Origin: Savagea serpentis
Lineage (GTDB): Bacteria > Bacillota > Bacilli > Bacillales_A > Planococcaceae
Reading direction: 5' to 3'
Length of the DNA stretch: 64,000 bases
Assembly (NCBI RefSeq): GCF_015351395.1
Contig: NZ_JADKPV010000005.1
Span: forward strand, 141,934 to 205,933
The notes under the pieces were generated by a model. That model saw nothing but the letters and a program-made list of their open reading frames with translations, did not search any database and was not told the DNA's origin. A program made the position numbers and the translations under genes. Below, piece after piece: positions 37,228 to 46,570 of the stretch (its first letter is position 1; the number at the start of each line of letters is the position of its first letter).

Positions 37228-38010
37228 TTACACAATATATCCTAAAGAGCGTAACACATTATTTATAAAATCATTCGCATAAGCGAGCATCTCTTCCCGC
37301 TCTTCTTCTTGCCATACGTCATGACGGGCAAGTGGCCATTTTTTAAACTGGAGATGAGATAATTGGCGTTCGTAAAACCATTGTTGCGTATAAATTGGAT
37401 TTGCAATTGCATCTTCCGCTCCCACGAATACGAGTGTTGAAATGTCTTGATATTTGCGTTCTGTCTGCTCAATCGTCTTCATTAAAAGCTGAGCATCATG
37501 ATACCAAGAACTCGTCACGACACAATGATATAACGGATCTTCTTCAAATTGTCTTTGATGCAAATCTCCTCGTGTCAACAACGTGCTATTAATCGCATGA
37601 TCAATTTTAGCGCTCGGACTAATCTTCATTAACATCGTGAGTAACTTCGGAGGTTGATGCGTCAATTCAAGCCAAGGCGATGTTAAAATAACTCCAGCAC
37701 ATTCAATGTTCTCTTTTTGGAGTAAACGAATTAATAATGTCGCTCCAAATCCATGACCGATTAAAAATAAAGGCAATTCTTCAGCATGACATGCGGCAAT
37801 GAGACGTTTTATATATAAATTATAAGTACCGATCGCTTCATTATGTACATGACCTTCAATCCCATGACCCGGTAAGTTTCCTGTAATGACGTGGCATTGA
37901 TTTGAACGCAACTGTTGGATGAGCCAAGCGTATCGTTCATGATGCTCATAAGCGCTATGAATGAGCCCGACAACAGCCTTCGCTTGTCCCTCTGCTTCCC
38001 ATTTCCACAA
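37228..38010 (-). CDS. alpha/beta hydrolase-fold protein lacking the nucleophile serine
   Basis: 260 residues, with the lysophospholipase/YtpA-like pattern: oxyanion region LIHSAYEHHERYAW, GNLPGHGIEG, and a nucleophile elbow. The elbow reads G85-H-G-F-G89, so the catalytic serine of G-x-S-x-G is Gly87. The other triad members seem to be present as Asp200 (VGAEDAIANP) and His230 (LARHDVW). Either the protein is a pseudo-enzyme or uses another residue. No signal peptide. Directly upstream of the nuclease gene on the same strand. Confidence 0.8.
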   Translation of the reverse strand: MWKWEAEGQAKAVVGLIHSAYEHHERYAWLIQQLRSNQCHVITGNLPGHGIEGHVHNEAIGTYNLYIKRLIAACHAEELPLFLIGHGFGATLLIRLLQKENIECAGVILTSPWLELTHQPPKLLTMLMKISPSAKIDHAINSTLLTRGDLHQRQFEEDPLYHCVVTSSWYHDAQLLMKTIEQTERKYQDISTLVFVGAEDAIANPIYTQQWFYERQLSHLQFKKWPLARHDVWQEEEREEMLAYANDFINNVLRSLGYIV

Positions 38011-38135
38011 TCAAATCGACTCCCATCTGTTTCAAAAATGAAAGGACTTTCTACTTTTTATCTCATTTCATTTCTTTTTCAATTATTTTTTGCTAGGCTT
38101 ATTATACATGATTTATGGAGAGAGGAGTGAACGGA

Positions 38136-38648
38136 ATGATTTATCCATACAATGGCAAGATGCCTAAAATTGACGAAACTGCTTATATTGCTGATTTTGT
38201 AACGATTACAGGTGATGTCACAATAGGAGCGTACAGTTCCATTTGGTTCAATACCGTCATACGAGGTGACGTTTCACCGACCATCATTGGGAATCGAGTG
38301 AATGTTCAAGATTTTTGTTGTTTACATCAAAGTCCGAAGTACCCGCTCATTTTAGAAGATGATGTCACGATTGGACATCGTGTTACGCTTCACAGTTGTC
38401 ACATTAAAGAAAAAGCGTTAATCGGTATGGACGCGACCGTTTTAGACGGAGCTGTCATTGGAGAAGGTGCATTTATCGGTGCCGGAAGTCTCGTCCCCCC
38501 TGGGAAAGTAATCCCACCGAACAGTTTAGCTTTCGGTTCACCTGTTAAAGTTGTGCGTGAATTAACGGAAGAAGATAAAAAAGATATGGAACGTATTCGA
38601 ACAGAATATGTTGAAAAAGGACAATATTATAAAAGTATTCAAAAATAA
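38136..38648 (+). CDS. gamma carbonic anhydrase-like hexapeptide repeat protein
   Basis: 170-residue left-handed beta-helix protein of the YrdA/YtoA family. Repeats run from YIADFVTITGDVTIG to GAFIGAGSLVPPGKVIP. Metal-site histidines are seen in CLHQSPKYP, TIGHRVTLHSCHI. Start ATG 38136 (MIYPYNG) after GAGAGGAG. A carbonic anhydrase activity is not shown for most relatives. Monocistronic; followed by a terminator shared with metK. Confidence 0.9.
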   Translation: MIYPYNGKMPKIDETAYIADFVTITGDVTIGAYSSIWFNTVIRGDVSPTIIGNRVNVQDFCCLHQSPKYPLILEDDVTIGHRVTLHSCHIKEKALIGMDATVLDGAVIGEGAFIGAGSLVPPGKVIPPNSLAFGSPVKVVRELTEEDKKDMERIRTEYVEKGQYYKSIQK

Positions 38649-38682
38649 AAAACAGCGGAGAGAAGTTCTCTTCGCTGTTTTG
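38648..38682. terminator. bidirectional terminator, hexapeptide protein / metK
   Basis: AAAACAGCG(G)AGAG pairs with CTCTTCGCTGTTTT, with A and T tracts on either side. Overlaps the metK end region. Confidence 0.85.
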
Positions 38683-38684
38683 TT

Positions 38685-39872
38685 TTATTTCGTTAACTCT
38701 TTTAACTGTTCGACTTTATCGAGTTTCTCCCAAGGAAGTTCAACGTCTGTACGACCGAAGTGACCGTAAGCTGCCGTCTGTTTGTAGATCGGGCGACGTA
38801 AATCGAGCATTTGAATAATTCCCGCTGGGCGTAAGTCAAATGTTTGCCGTACTGCTTCAACGAGCTTCTCTTCGCTCACTGTACCCGTTCCAAATGTTTC
38901 AACCGCGATTGATACAGGTTGCGCAACACCAATCGCGTACGCAATTTGCACCTCACAATGTGTTGCAAGTCCTGCTGCCACGATGTTTTTCGCAACATAA
39001 CGTGCTGCATATGATGCGGAACGGTCTACTTTTGTCGCGTCTTTTCCAGAGAATGCTCCACCGCCGTGACGCGCATAACCGCCATACGTATCGACGATAA
39101 TTTTGCGGCCTGTTAAGCCTGCGTCCCCTTGTGGACCACCGATAACGAAGCGTCCTGTCGGGTTAATGAAATATTTTGTGTTTTCATCTAACCATTGTTG
39201 TGGCACAATAGGTCGAATGACATGTTTAAGAATATCCGTTTCAATTTGTTCGTTCGTTACTTCAGGATGATGTTGTGTAGAAAGAACAACTGTATCAACA
39301 CGCACAGGCAATTTGTTTTCATCATACTCGATCGTAACTTGTGTTTTTCCATCTGGACGTAAATAAGGAATTGTTTCATCTTTACGAACATCCGCTAAAC
39401 GCTTCGACAATTGATGCGCTAAGCTAATCGGAAGTGGCATAAATTCAGGCGTTTCATTACATGCATATCCAAACATCAACCCTTGGTCTCCTGCTCCGAT
39501 TGCATCCAATTCATCCTCTGAAAGTTCGCGCATTTCTAACGCTTGGTCTACCCCTTGTGCGATATCTGGTGATTGCTCATCAATCGCAGTTAACACTGCA
39601 GATGTTTCCCAATCGAAGCCATATTTCGCACGTGTATAACCAATTTCCCGCACTGTATCACGAACGACTTTCGGAATATCTACATATGTAGATGTTGTGA
39701 TTTCCCCTGCTACGAGCACGAGACCTGTCGTAATTGTCGTCTCACATGCTACACGTGCAGCTGGATCTTCTGCTAAAATGGCATCTAAAATCGCGTCTGA
39801 AATTTGGTCACACATTTTATCCGGATGACCTTCTGTAACCGATTCTGATGTGAATAATCGGCGGTTACTCAT
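38685..39872 (-). CDS. metK: S-adenosylmethionine synthetase
   Basis: 395-residue enzyme making SAM from methionine and ATP. Motifs: [19 protein letters not shown] (given in part, ATP site), [30 protein letters not shown] and [17 protein letters not shown] with the P-loop. Preceded by GAGGAGG and by a full S-box riboswitch, so expression falls when SAM is abundant. Divergent from pckA. Confidence 0.97.
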   Translation of the reverse strand: MSNRRLFTSESVTEGHPDKMCDQISDAILDAILAEDPAARVACETTITTGLVLVAGEITTSTYVDIPKVVRDTVREIGYTRAKYGFDWETSAVLTAIDEQSPDIAQGVDQALEMRELSEDELDAIGAGDQGLMFGYACNETPEFMPLPISLAHQLSKRLADVRKDETIPYLRPDGKTQVTIEYDENKLPVRVDTVVLSTQHHPEVTNEQIETDILKHVIRPIVPQQWLDENTKYFINPTGRFVIGGPQGDAGLTGRKIIVDTYGGYARHGGGAFSGKDATKVDRSASYAARYVAKNIVAAGLATHCEVQIAYAIGVAQPVSIAVETFGTGTVSEEKLVEAVRQTFDLRPAGIIQMLDLRRPIYKQTAAYGHFGRTDVELPWEKLDKVEQLKELTK

Positions 39873-39970
39873 AATATTCCTCCTCTATAGTATAAAAATT
39901 GACCCGGTACTCCGTTACCCATGTTTTTTCGCCTGAACAACTAGACGAGCACATGCCGATGCGTCAATTC

Positions 39971-40150
39971 ATAAAAAAAACCCTTCTCTCACGATTAGTC
40001 ATGAGGGAAAGGTTTATACTCGAATAGCACCTTTCACTCTTATCGTCCAAGGAACTTCCTTGCTTTCAGGTTGGCACCTTCGCATGCAGTGAAATCATGC
40101 AGGTTGCTGGGTTTCATAGGGCCTGTCCCTCCACCGACTCGGGATAAGAG
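39971..40150 (-). ncRNA. SAM-I (S-box) riboswitch of metK
   Basis: On the minus strand the aptamer runs from 40150 to 40037. Its P1 stem pairs CTCTTATC with GATAAGAG, and the core has GAGGGACAGGCCC, GAAACCCAGCAACC and AAGGTGCCAACC, the conserved S-box elements. Downstream, 40014-39972 forms a terminator (AAACCTTTCCCTCA with TGAGAGAAGGGTTT, then eight T). SAM binding favours the terminator and stops metK transcription. Confidence 0.95.
39972..40014 (-). terminator. expression-platform terminator of the S-box
   Basis: GC-rich stem followed by TTTTTTTT on the minus strand, about 100 bases before the metK start. Confidence 0.88.
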
Positions 40151-40167
40151 TATCCGTTTCAACGATA

Positions 40168-40196
40168 ATCTTACAAAACCGTTACCATTTTGTCAA
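40168..40196 (-). promoter_or_regulatory. metK promoter
   Basis: TTGACA (40196-40191) and TAAGAT (40173-40168) with a 17-base spacer on the minus strand. Transcription would begin just before the S-box aptamer. The whole 39873-40345 gap is thus the metK leader plus the pckA upstream region. Confidence 0.8.
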
Positions 40197-40256
40197 ACTT
40201 ATGCGCTTATCTTTTATCGTTTAACAGATTTTAATAGACTATCTTTTTTAATGTGT

Positions 40257-40300
40257 TATACTAATTACGAAATGTGTTATCACCCAACTTTTTTAGTTGG
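40257..40300 (+). promoter_or_regulatory. pckA -10 element and leader hairpin
   Basis: TATACT (40257-40262) is a good -10 hexamer, though its -35 is poor. A small hairpin CCAACT (40284-40289) / AGTTGG (40295-40300) follows in the leader. A weak promoter and regulated expression would fit a gluconeogenic gene; no known operator is recognised. Confidence 0.4.
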
Positions 40301-40345
40301 TTCTTATACTTAATAATAATACTGTAAAAGGAAGGTACGAACAAT

Positions 40346-41932
40346 ATGATTACTGCTAAAATGACTACTGAACTCGAACAATTACTTGCGAACAAGAACA
40401 TCGTCATGCAACCCTCTGTCCCTACTTTAGTAGAGAAGGCGGTCAAACGTGGCGAAGCTCAATTAACTTCTGATGGAGCGATCGTTGCAACGACTGGAAA
40501 ATATACAGGTCGCTCACCGAAAGATAAATTTATCGTAGAAGAAGCTGGAACGAAAGAAGATATCAGCTGGGGTAAAGTAAACCGCCCTATTTCTGAAGAT
40601 GTCTTCGATAAATTATACAAAAAAGTAACAGATTACTTAGCGGAAAAAGAAGAAGTATTCGTATTTAAAGGATTCGCGGGCGCGGATAAAAAAGCACAAT
40701 TATCCATCCAAGTCGTCAACGAATACGCATGGCACAATCTTTTCGTGCATCAATTATTCATCCGTCCAACTGAAGAAGAGCTACAAGCACATGAAGCTCA
40801 ATTTACGATTGTTTCAGCACCTTCTTTCAAAGCTGATCCAACAGTAGATGGAACGAATTCTGAAGCATTCGTACTCGTATCATTCGAAAAACGCATCGTT
40901 TTAATCGGTGGTACTGAATATGCGGGTGAAATGAAAAAGTCTATCTTCTCTATTATGAACTACTTATTACCGAAAAACGGTATTTTCTCTATGCACTGTT
41001 CAGCGAACGTTGGAGAAGATGGTGACGCAGCTTTATTCTTCGGTTTATCAGGAACTGGTAAAACGACATTGTCAGCAGATGCACGTCGTAAATTAATTGG
41101 GGATGATGAGCACGGTTGGTCAGACGATGGTGTATTCAACATCGAAGGTGGATGCTACGCTAAATGTATCGATTTAACAGAAGAGAAAGAACCTGAAATC
41201 TATAATGCCATCCGTTTCGGTTCAGTTCTTGAAAACGTCGTAATCGATGAAGATACGCATGAACCAGATTATTTCTCAGGTGAACTTACTGAAAATACAC
41301 GTGCAGCTTATCCAATTCATTACATCGATAATATCGTAACACCATCTGTTGCAGGTCACCCGAAAACAATCGTCTTCTTAACTGCAGACGCATTCGGCGT
41401 ATTACCTCCAATCTCAAAATTAACGAAAGATCAAGCGATGTATCACTTCTTAAGTGGATTCACTTCGAAGCTTGCAGGTACAGAGCGTGGCGTTACAGAA
41501 CCTGAAGCAACATTCTCATCATGTTTCGGAGAGCCATTCTTACCGCTCCATCCGACAGCATATGCAGAAATGCTCGGTAAAAAAATCGACGACCACGACT
41601 CACAAGTATTCCTCGTTAACACAGGATGGACGGGTGGAGGATACGGTGTTGGTGAACGTATGAGCTTAAAATATACACGCGCTATGGTAAATGCAGCAAT
41701 CGAAGGTAAATTAAACGATGTCGAAACAGAACAAGACCCAATCTTCGGTTTACATATGCCGAAAGCAATTGAAGATGTTCCTTCTGACTTACTGAACCCA
41801 CGTAACGTATGGGCAGATAAAGCAGAATATGACAAACAAGCAAAATACCTTGCAAACTTATTCCACGAAAACTTCAAACGTTTCGGTGAAGAATCAAAGC
41901 AATTCGAAGAAAACGGCGGACCACTCGTATAA
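40346..41932 (+). CDS. pckA: phosphoenolpyruvate carboxykinase (ATP)
   Basis: 528-residue enzyme for the first step of gluconeogenesis, oxaloacetate plus ATP to phosphoenolpyruvate. Kinase P-loop [13 protein letters not shown] near residue 237, GRSPKDKF substrate loop near 55, and the metal motif [18 protein letters not shown] are intact. AAAGGAAGG precedes the ATG. Divergent from metK, an arrangement shared with Staphylococcus and Bacillus. Strong terminator follows. Confidence 0.97.
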   Translation: MITAKMTTELEQLLANKNIVMQPSVPTLVEKAVKRGEAQLTSDGAIVATTGKYTGRSPKDKFIVEEAGTKEDISWGKVNRPISEDVFDKLYKKVTDYLAEKEEVFVFKGFAGADKKAQLSIQVVNEYAWHNLFVHQLFIRPTEEELQAHEAQFTIVSAPSFKADPTVDGTNSEAFVLVSFEKRIVLIGGTEYAGEMKKSIFSIMNYLLPKNGIFSMHCSANVGEDGDAALFFGLSGTGKTTLSADARRKLIGDDEHGWSDDGVFNIEGGCYAKCIDLTEEKEPEIYNAIRFGSVLENVVIDEDTHEPDYFSGELTENTRAAYPIHYIDNIVTPSVAGHPKTIVFLTADAFGVLPPISKLTKDQAMYHFLSGFTSKLAGTERGVTEPEATFSSCFGEPFLPLHPTAYAEMLGKKIDDHDSQVFLVNTGWTGGGYGVGERMSLKYTRAMVNAAIEGKLNDVETEQDPIFGLHMPKAIEDVPSDLLNPRNVWADKAEYDKQAKYLANLFHENFKRFGEESKQFEENGGPLV

Positions 41933-41936
41933 TAGA

Positions 41937-41973
41937 AAAACGACTAAGCAGAAATAGTCTGCTTAGTCGTTTT
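41937..41973. terminator. bidirectional terminator after pckA
   Basis: A perfect 16-base stem AAAACGACTAAGCAGA / TCTGCTTAGTCGTTTT with a five-base loop. Also ends the opposing small membrane gene. Confidence 0.92.
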
Positions 41974-41974
41974 C

Positions 41975-42421
41975 TTATTTCATTCGTGTAAAATAAACGA
42001 TATCATCGTTTCGTTCCACTTGAAATACGGTTTCGGGTGTGAATGGTTCACCATCGTAATAATCGTTTATCACGTAGCCATAATGCGAAGGATATCCCGA
42101 TGCATAGTAGACAATTTTATCATCGCGAAGGACGACGAGTTGAAGCGTTCCATCGTTTACACTATCTCGATACCCTTTAATTTTTTGGCCGACCGCTTCA
42201 GTTGCCGTTTCTTTCGGTGTATACGGTTCAAAAGCATACATCTCTGTCCACGCAATCGGTAAAATTTCTTCAAATGTTACTTCATCTCCTGTTTGTAAAG
42301 GTTGTAACGCCTTCTGTACTTTTTGATTCATCCGCCACTCCAATACCGTTTCATTTATAAAAATAGCAAATGCTCCGATAAAAATGACGAAAATAATCAT
42401 CATCCAACGACTCATCTTCAT
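41975..42421 (-). CDS. hypothetical protein with N-terminal membrane anchor
   Basis: 148 residues. One membrane helix (about residues 6-24) is followed by a soluble, mixed alpha/beta domain outside the cell, with no cysteine or recognised motif. Proteins of this shape occur beside pckA in staphylococci, but no function is known to me. Last gene of a minus-strand group with the two enzymes upstream (11-base gap). Confidence 0.7.
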   Translation of the reverse strand: MKMSRWMMIIFVIFIGAFAIFINETVLEWRMNQKVQKALQPLQTGDEVTFEEILPIAWTEMYAFEPYTPKETATEAVGQKIKGYRDSVNDGTLQLVVLRDDKIVYYASGYPSHYGYVINDYYDGEPFTPETVFQVERNDDIVYFTRMK

Positions 42422-42432
42422 CTTTCCACTTC

Positions 42433-43230
42433 CTATCTGCCTAGGCGATTTTCTTCACTTTTCATCCAAGCTGTCATATGACGAATCAGCGTGCGACCAA
42501 TCACATTCGGTAAAAAATGATCATATGTCTCAAAATAAATCGTCGCGACTTCTTTCTGCTCGGCCCGTAACAGCGCTTCTAACCGATACGATTGAGCGAT
42601 CGATACATTTTGATCCCTCTTTCCATGAACGATTAAAAAAGGACAACGCACTCTATATAATTCCGACAAAGGATTACGCTCGCGATATCCACTCGAATTG
42701 CTATTTGGCGATTTTCCGATGAGCCGTTTCATCATGCGTCGCATATCGATGCGCTCAAAATATGTCGCAACAATATCGCTCATCCCGGCCCAAATCGTCG
42801 CAGTCGTCACTTCTTCTCGCGCGATGGCAGTCCAACAAGCCATTGCACCGCCACGTGAATACCCAACGATATGAATATGTCCATTCGTCCATTCAATTTG
42901 CTTCAACACATCAACTGCACTAATCGCATCAAGTCGATCGTCTCCAACAAATTCGTCTCGCCCTTCCCCACCCCGATTGCCTCGGTAAAAAGGTGCAAAG
43001 ACGATAAATCCGTAAGAAGCATATTGAGCGATTCGCGCAGGTCTTACCGTTCCAAGCGATTGAATACCTCCACGAAAATAAATAATGGATGAATATCTTC
43101 CTTTTCGTTTCGGAATCGCAAGTAAACCTTTTACTCGATATGGTCCTGATTGATACGTTACTTCTTCGATCCGAATACGCGGATTCGGAGAAGGATAAAG
43201 TCTACGTTCAATAATTGTACCGCTCCTCAT
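42433..43230 (-). CDS. YtmA-like alpha/beta hydrolase (S9 peptidase-related)
   Basis: 265-residue hydrolase with a complete triad pattern: nucleophile elbow VGYSRGGAMA, acid in LIVHGKRDQNVS, histidine in YDHFLPNV. The N-terminal FRGGIQS and PFYRGNRGGEGRDEF regions resemble the catalytic domain of prolyl oligopeptidase relatives. Substrate unknown. Overlaps ytkD by 23 bases, so the two are coupled. ytmA and ytkD are neighbours near pckA in B. subtilis also. Confidence 0.82.
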   Translation of the reverse strand: MRSGTIIERRLYPSPNPRIRIEEVTYQSGPYRVKGLLAIPKRKGRYSSIIYFRGGIQSLGTVRPARIAQYASYGFIVFAPFYRGNRGGEGRDEFVGDDRLDAISAVDVLKQIEWTNGHIHIVGYSRGGAMACWTAIAREEVTTATIWAGMSDIVATYFERIDMRRMMKRLIGKSPNSNSSGYRERNPLSELYRVRCPFLIVHGKRDQNVSIAQSYRLEALLRAEQKEVATIYFETYDHFLPNVIGRTLIRHMTAWMKSEENRLGR

Positions 43231-43690
43231 ACTGCCTCACCCATTCCATTAACTGTTCCATTCCTGAATCTTTCATATGAAAACTTAAATGTTCACACGT
43301 GATAAATTGCTCCGTCGTCAACAATACGACGCCATCCGTTTCATAACGTTCCGCCTCTTCATCAAGCGCCACTACTTCTCCAGTGAAGACAACTTTACAA
43401 AAAGGTGTCTTTGTATGTACGACGTACTCTGCAACATACTGAATATTTTTTAAGGTTGCTCCTGTTTCTTCATACATTTCACGAATCGCTGCTTCTTCTA
43501 ATGTCTCGTTCTCTTCTACTTTCCCACCTGGAAATTCAATCCCACGAACCCGATGTTTCGTTAATACCCATCGATTTTTCCAACGGGCGATGACGAGCAC
43601 GTGGCGTGCTTCGATTTGAAAATCGTTCGGTCCGTACGTTAAATGAACATCCGCTCCTTGTAAATCTGTAAATGTTGGCACTTCCTTCAC
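43208..43690 (-). CDS. ytkD: Nudix nucleoside triphosphatase YtkD
   Basis: 160-residue Nudix protein. The Nudix box GGKVEENETLEEAAIREMYE continues into ETGA and is complete, with the metal-binding glutamates. YtkD hydrolyses 8-oxo-dGTP and related nucleotides, guarding against mutation. Length and neighbours agree with B. subtilis YtkD. First of the group ytkD, ytmA-like hydrolase and small membrane protein. Confidence 0.85.
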   Translation of the reverse strand: MKEVPTFTDLQGADVHLTYGPNDFQIEARHVLVIARWKNRWVLTKHRVRGIEFPGGKVEENETLEEAAIREMYEETGATLKNIQYVAEYVVHTKTPFCKVVFTGEVVALDEEAERYETDGVVLLTTEQFITCEHLSFHMKDSGMEQLMEWVRQYEERYNY

Positions 43691-43740
43691 TCCTTATAAA
43701 AATAATATAGACGAAGTGCAAGCACTCCGTCTACATTGTG

Positions 43741-43923
43741 TTACGCTTTTAAATCAATTGTTTGTCCTTTGTATGGATGTGGTGCTGCGTTCGCTTCAGG
43801 CATTCCTTTCAGCATATCGGCAGCTGCTTCAGTACTCATCGAAAGGCTTTTGTTCATGACACTCATTTGTACGAGTGACTGTAAACTTTGTAATTGACTG
43901 GCCATCATTGCATTCAATTCCAT
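43741..43923 (-). CDS. YjfB family putative motility protein
   Basis: Small 60-residue protein, methionine- and leucine-rich helix followed by a Pro-rich tail (AAPHPYKGQTIDLKA). This is the pattern of B. subtilis YjfB, a sigma-D-associated protein of unknown function. Start ATG 43923 (MELNAMM) follows AAAGGAGTGG; a three-codon extension is unlikely. If the assignment is right, it hints that the organism is flagellated. Confidence 0.75.
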   Translation of the reverse strand: MELNAMMASQLQSLQSLVQMSVMNKSLSMSTEAAADMLKGMPEANAAPHPYKGQTIDLKA

Positions 43924-44045
43924 GTAAACCACTCCTTTCCCTTCTATTATCGACGTTTATCTTTGTACATTCAACTAATCTGGGCACAATGTTTGTGAAC
44001 ATCTTACAAAATCGCTAAACTAAATAAGAAGAAAGAAGGGACGAT

Positions 44046-44288
44046 ATGAAAAAACTATTTATCGGGCTCATTCGCCTTTATCAAAAGTTTATCTCTCCTC
44101 TCACCCCACCAACTTGTCGCTTCAGTCCAACGTGTTCCCACTATGGAATAGAAGCATTAGACAAGCACGGCTTTTGGAAAGGAATGTGGCTAACGATTAA
44201 ACGAATCGGACGTTGCCATCCTTTTCATAAAGGAGATTACTTCGATCCAGTACCTCCTACAAAAAAAGAAACGTCACATAAAAAATAA
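44046..44288 (+). CDS. yidD: membrane protein insertion efficiency factor YidD
   Basis: 80-residue YidD: the family core is [20 protein letters not shown] followed by [11 protein letters not shown] and [19 protein letters not shown]-terminal amphipathic helix, cysteines conserved. Helps YidC/Sec insert membrane proteins. AGAAGGG ribosome site. Its last codons form the first arm of the terminator. Confidence 0.93.
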   Translation: MKKLFIGLIRLYQKFISPLTPPTCRFSPTCSHYGIEALDKHGFWKGMWLTIKRIGRCHPFHKGDYFDPVPPTKKETSHKK

Positions 44289-44308
44289 AGTGACGTTTCT
44301 TTTTTATT
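44262..44308 (+). terminator. terminator overlapping the yidD end
   Basis: AAAAAAGAAACGTCAC (44262-44277) pairs with GTGACGTTTCTTTTTT (44290-44305). Confidence 0.88.
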
Positions 44309-44327
44309 AGCTTTTTTAAAATTTATC

Positions 44328-44386
44328 TTGCTTTTTTTCAAAACATCCCGTAAAATCATATTTACAAATCGTAATCATTACTATTT
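44328..44386 (+). promoter_or_regulatory. znuA promoter with Zur box
   Basis: TTGCTT (44328-44333) and TAAAAT (44351-44356) are spaced by 17 bases. Directly downstream 44366-44386 is AAATCGTAATCATTACTATTT, which matches the Bacillus Zur operator (AAATCGTAATnATTACGATTT) in all but one base. Zinc-bound Zur would block this promoter. Confidence 0.85.
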
Positions 44387-44406
44387 GAATTTTGGAGGTA
44401 CATACA

Positions 44407-45423
44407 TTGAAAAAATTTTGGATTTTATTCATCACTATATTTGCACTCGCTGCATGTGGCACGTCAGATGATACAAAAGAAGGCTCAGAAGATCAGAAAG
44501 ATAAACTAAATGTTTACACAACCGTATATCCTTTACAATTTTTTGCAGAGCAAATTGGTGGAGAACTTATTGAAGTCGATACCATTTATCCACCAGGAAC
44601 AGATGAACATAGTTTCGATCCGACACAAAAAGATATGATGCGCTTGGCAGATGCTGACCTCTTCTTCTATATCGGGCTCGGATTAGAAAGTTTTGTTGAA
44701 AAAGCGGAAAAAACACTTGCCCAAGAAAATGTTAAGTTTATCGCAACAGGTGAAATAATTCCCGAAAGCGACTTGCAAGAAGGACATCATCATCACGATG
44801 ACGAAGACGGACATGAAGGACATGAAGGACATGAAGGACATCATCATGATGAGGCGCATGAAGAACATGACCATGAAGGACATGATCACGACCACGGCGA
44901 ATTTGACCCACACGTTTGGATTTCACCAAAATTGAGCCAATCGCTCGCATTATCTATTAAAGATGAACTCGTCGCTGCACTTCCAGAACATGCCGAGCAG
45001 TTGGAAGCAAATTATGAAAAAGTGATCGCTTCTTTAGAACAATTAGACCAATCATTCGATGCGATGGCACACGAAGCGAAACGCGATACATTTTTCGTCT
45101 CGCACGCGGCATTCGGATACATCGCAGACCGTTATCATTTACATCAAATTTCCGTAGCAGGATTAAATTCTCAAAGTGAACCGTCACAAAAACAATTAGC
45201 TGCACTCGTTCAACAAGCAAAAGAAGAAAATATTCAATACGTCTTATTTGAACAAAATGTTTCAAGTAAATTAACAGAAGTCGTTCAAAAAGAAATCGGC
45301 GCCAAATCATTAACTTTACACAATCTATCCGTCTTAACGGAAGAAGACTTACAAGCGAATGAAACATACTTCACGTTAATGGAACGCAATATTGAAGTGT
45401 TACGACAAGCATTGAACGATTAA
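44407..45423 (+). CDS. znuA: zinc ABC transporter substrate-binding lipoprotein
   Basis: 338-residue ZnuA/AdcA-type protein. Start TTG 44407 with GGAGG eight bases before it. The lipoprotein signal ends at the lipobox LAAC. Metal ligands are expected in GTDEHSFDPT, DPHVWISP, VSHAAFGY and the C-terminal half. Between about residues 122 and 162 lies a histidine-aspartate-glutamate-rich loop, typical for zinc collection. No permease or ATPase follows, so it must work with a transporter coded elsewhere. The Zur box upstream confirms zinc as the metal. Confidence 0.92.
   Translation: MKKFWILFITIFALAACGTSDDTKEGSEDQKDKLNVYTTVYPLQFFAEQIGGELIEVDTIYPPGTDEHSFDPTQKDMMRLADADLFFYIGLGLESFVEKAEKTLAQENVKFIATGEIIPESDLQEGHHHHDDEDGHEGHEGHEGHHHDEAHEEHDHEGHDHDHGEFDPHVWISPKLSQSLALSIKDELVAALPEHAEQLEANYEKVIASLEQLDQSFDAMAHEAKRDTFFVSHAAFGYIADRYHLHQISVAGLNSQSEPSQKQLAALVQQAKEENIQYVLFEQNVSSKLTEVVQKEIGAKSLTLHNLSVLTEEDLQANETYFTLMERNIEVLRQALND
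44809..44841 (+). repeat. 9-base tandem repeat in the znuA histidine loop
   Basis: GGACATGAA is repeated three times in perfect tandem (44809-44835), then partly a fourth time. It codes for Gly-His-Glu units. Slippage could change the number of zinc-binding histidines without a frameshift. Confidence 0.9.
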
Positions 45424-45426
45424 ATG

Positions 45427-45465
45427 AAATACGCGGATGCCCTTTCAGTGGCTCCGCGTATTTTT
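45427..45465. terminator. bidirectional terminator, znuA / menC
   Basis: AAATACGCGGA (45427-45437) pairs with TCCGCGTATTT (45453-45463), T tract after. Confidence 0.85.
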
Positions 45466-46570
45466 AACTTTCAAAACGTTTATATTCGTACGAACGAAGA
45501 ACATCTTCATTTAAAGTAACACCGATACCGGGTGCTTCAATAATATGCATTTTTCCTTCCGCTACTGTGAGAGGTTCTCTAATAATGTCTTGCTCCCAAA
45601 AATGATTAGAAGCACTAAAGTCTCCTGGCAATGTGACACCCTCTAATGAAGCGAGCGCTAAATTATGTGCTTTCGAAATTCCGAACTCAATCATTCCTCC
45701 AAGCCAAACATCGACTTCATGCTCTTTCGCAAAACGGATTACATTGGCTGACCGAGACGTCCCTCCAACTCGTCCAGGCTTTAAAACGATGCAGTCTGCC
45801 GCATGCATCCGCACGAGACGCTTTGCATCTGCATAAGAACGAATGCTTTCATCGAGAGCGATTGGGGTTGTAAATTGCTCGGTTAAGCGTTGATGATCTA
45901 ACCAATCATCTTCACGGAAAGGCTGCTCAAATAAACGGAAACCAATCGTATCAAAGCGCTCTAAAATAACAGGTGGACAGCTTGTAAACGTGCTATTTGC
46001 ATCCGCGAAAAACAATAAATCTGGATATTTTTGGACGACCTCTGTTAAAGCTTCTATATCCGATTGTGGACTTACTTTAATTTTCACTCGCGTGTATCCA
46101 TCTTCCACTGCTCTATCTACTTTTTGCTTCAATTCTTCTACCGTTTGCCACGTGACGACAACGCCAGCATCAATTGCTGTGCGTGAGCCGCCTAACATTT
46201 CGTACAATGGACGTTGTTGACGCTTCGCATATAAATCCCATAACGCCTGTTCAATCGCTGCTTTCGCCATGCGATTGCCTTTAATATGCGAAAAATAATT
46301 CGTTAAGTCATCGGGATGCGTAAAAGTCGCTTTCAAAAGTTCTGGAATGAGGTAATGTTTCATCACAAACCATGCCATTTTAATCGTTTCTTCTGTATAC
46401 CATGGCGTTGTAAAAGCGACACATTCCCCTAATCCTGTCTGGTCTCCCGTCGATAATTCAACGATGATTGCTTCACGTTCTTGCACATGTTGCAACTTCG
46501 TCTGAAATGGATTTTTTAGCGGGACGATAATTTTTCTCATTTTTACATGTTCGATTTTGAATAGTTCCAT
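45464..46570 (-). CDS. menC: o-succinylbenzoate synthase
   Basis: 368-residue enolase-superfamily enzyme that dehydrates SHCHC in menaquinone synthesis. The YTRVKIKVSP motif carries the KxK acid/base pair; metal ligands are expected in FFADANSTF, LFEQPFREDDW and IALDESIRS, with the second lysine in CIVLKPGRVGG. It belongs to the OSBS/N-acylamino-acid racemase group of Bacillales. Its start lies inside the end of menE (28-base overlap). Last gene of the men operon. Confidence 0.93.
   Translation of the reverse strand: MELFKIEHVKMRKIIVPLKNPFQTKLQHVQEREAIIVELSTGDQTGLGECVAFTTPWYTEETIKMAWFVMKHYLIPELLKATFTHPDDLTNYFSHIKGNRMAKAAIEQALWDLYAKRQQRPLYEMLGGSRTAIDAGVVVTWQTVEELKQKVDRAVEDGYTRVKIKVSPQSDIEALTEVVQKYPDLLFFADANSTFTSCPPVILERFDTIGFRLFEQPFREDDWLDHQRLTEQFTTPIALDESIRSYADAKRLVRMHAADCIVLKPGRVGGTSRSANVIRFAKEHEVDVWLGGMIEFGISKAHNLALASLEGVTLPGDFSASNHFWEQDIIREPLTVAEGKMHIIEAPGIGVTLNEDVLRSYEYKRFES

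Noticed and set aside
40071..40313. Plus-strand open frame across the metK leader
   Set aside because: It is fully explained by the S-box riboswitch and promoter on the other strand.
44761..44900. CRISPR-like short repeats
   Set aside because: Repeats are 9 bases, contiguous and in frame within znuA; they are a coding microsatellite. No CRISPR array is present in the window.
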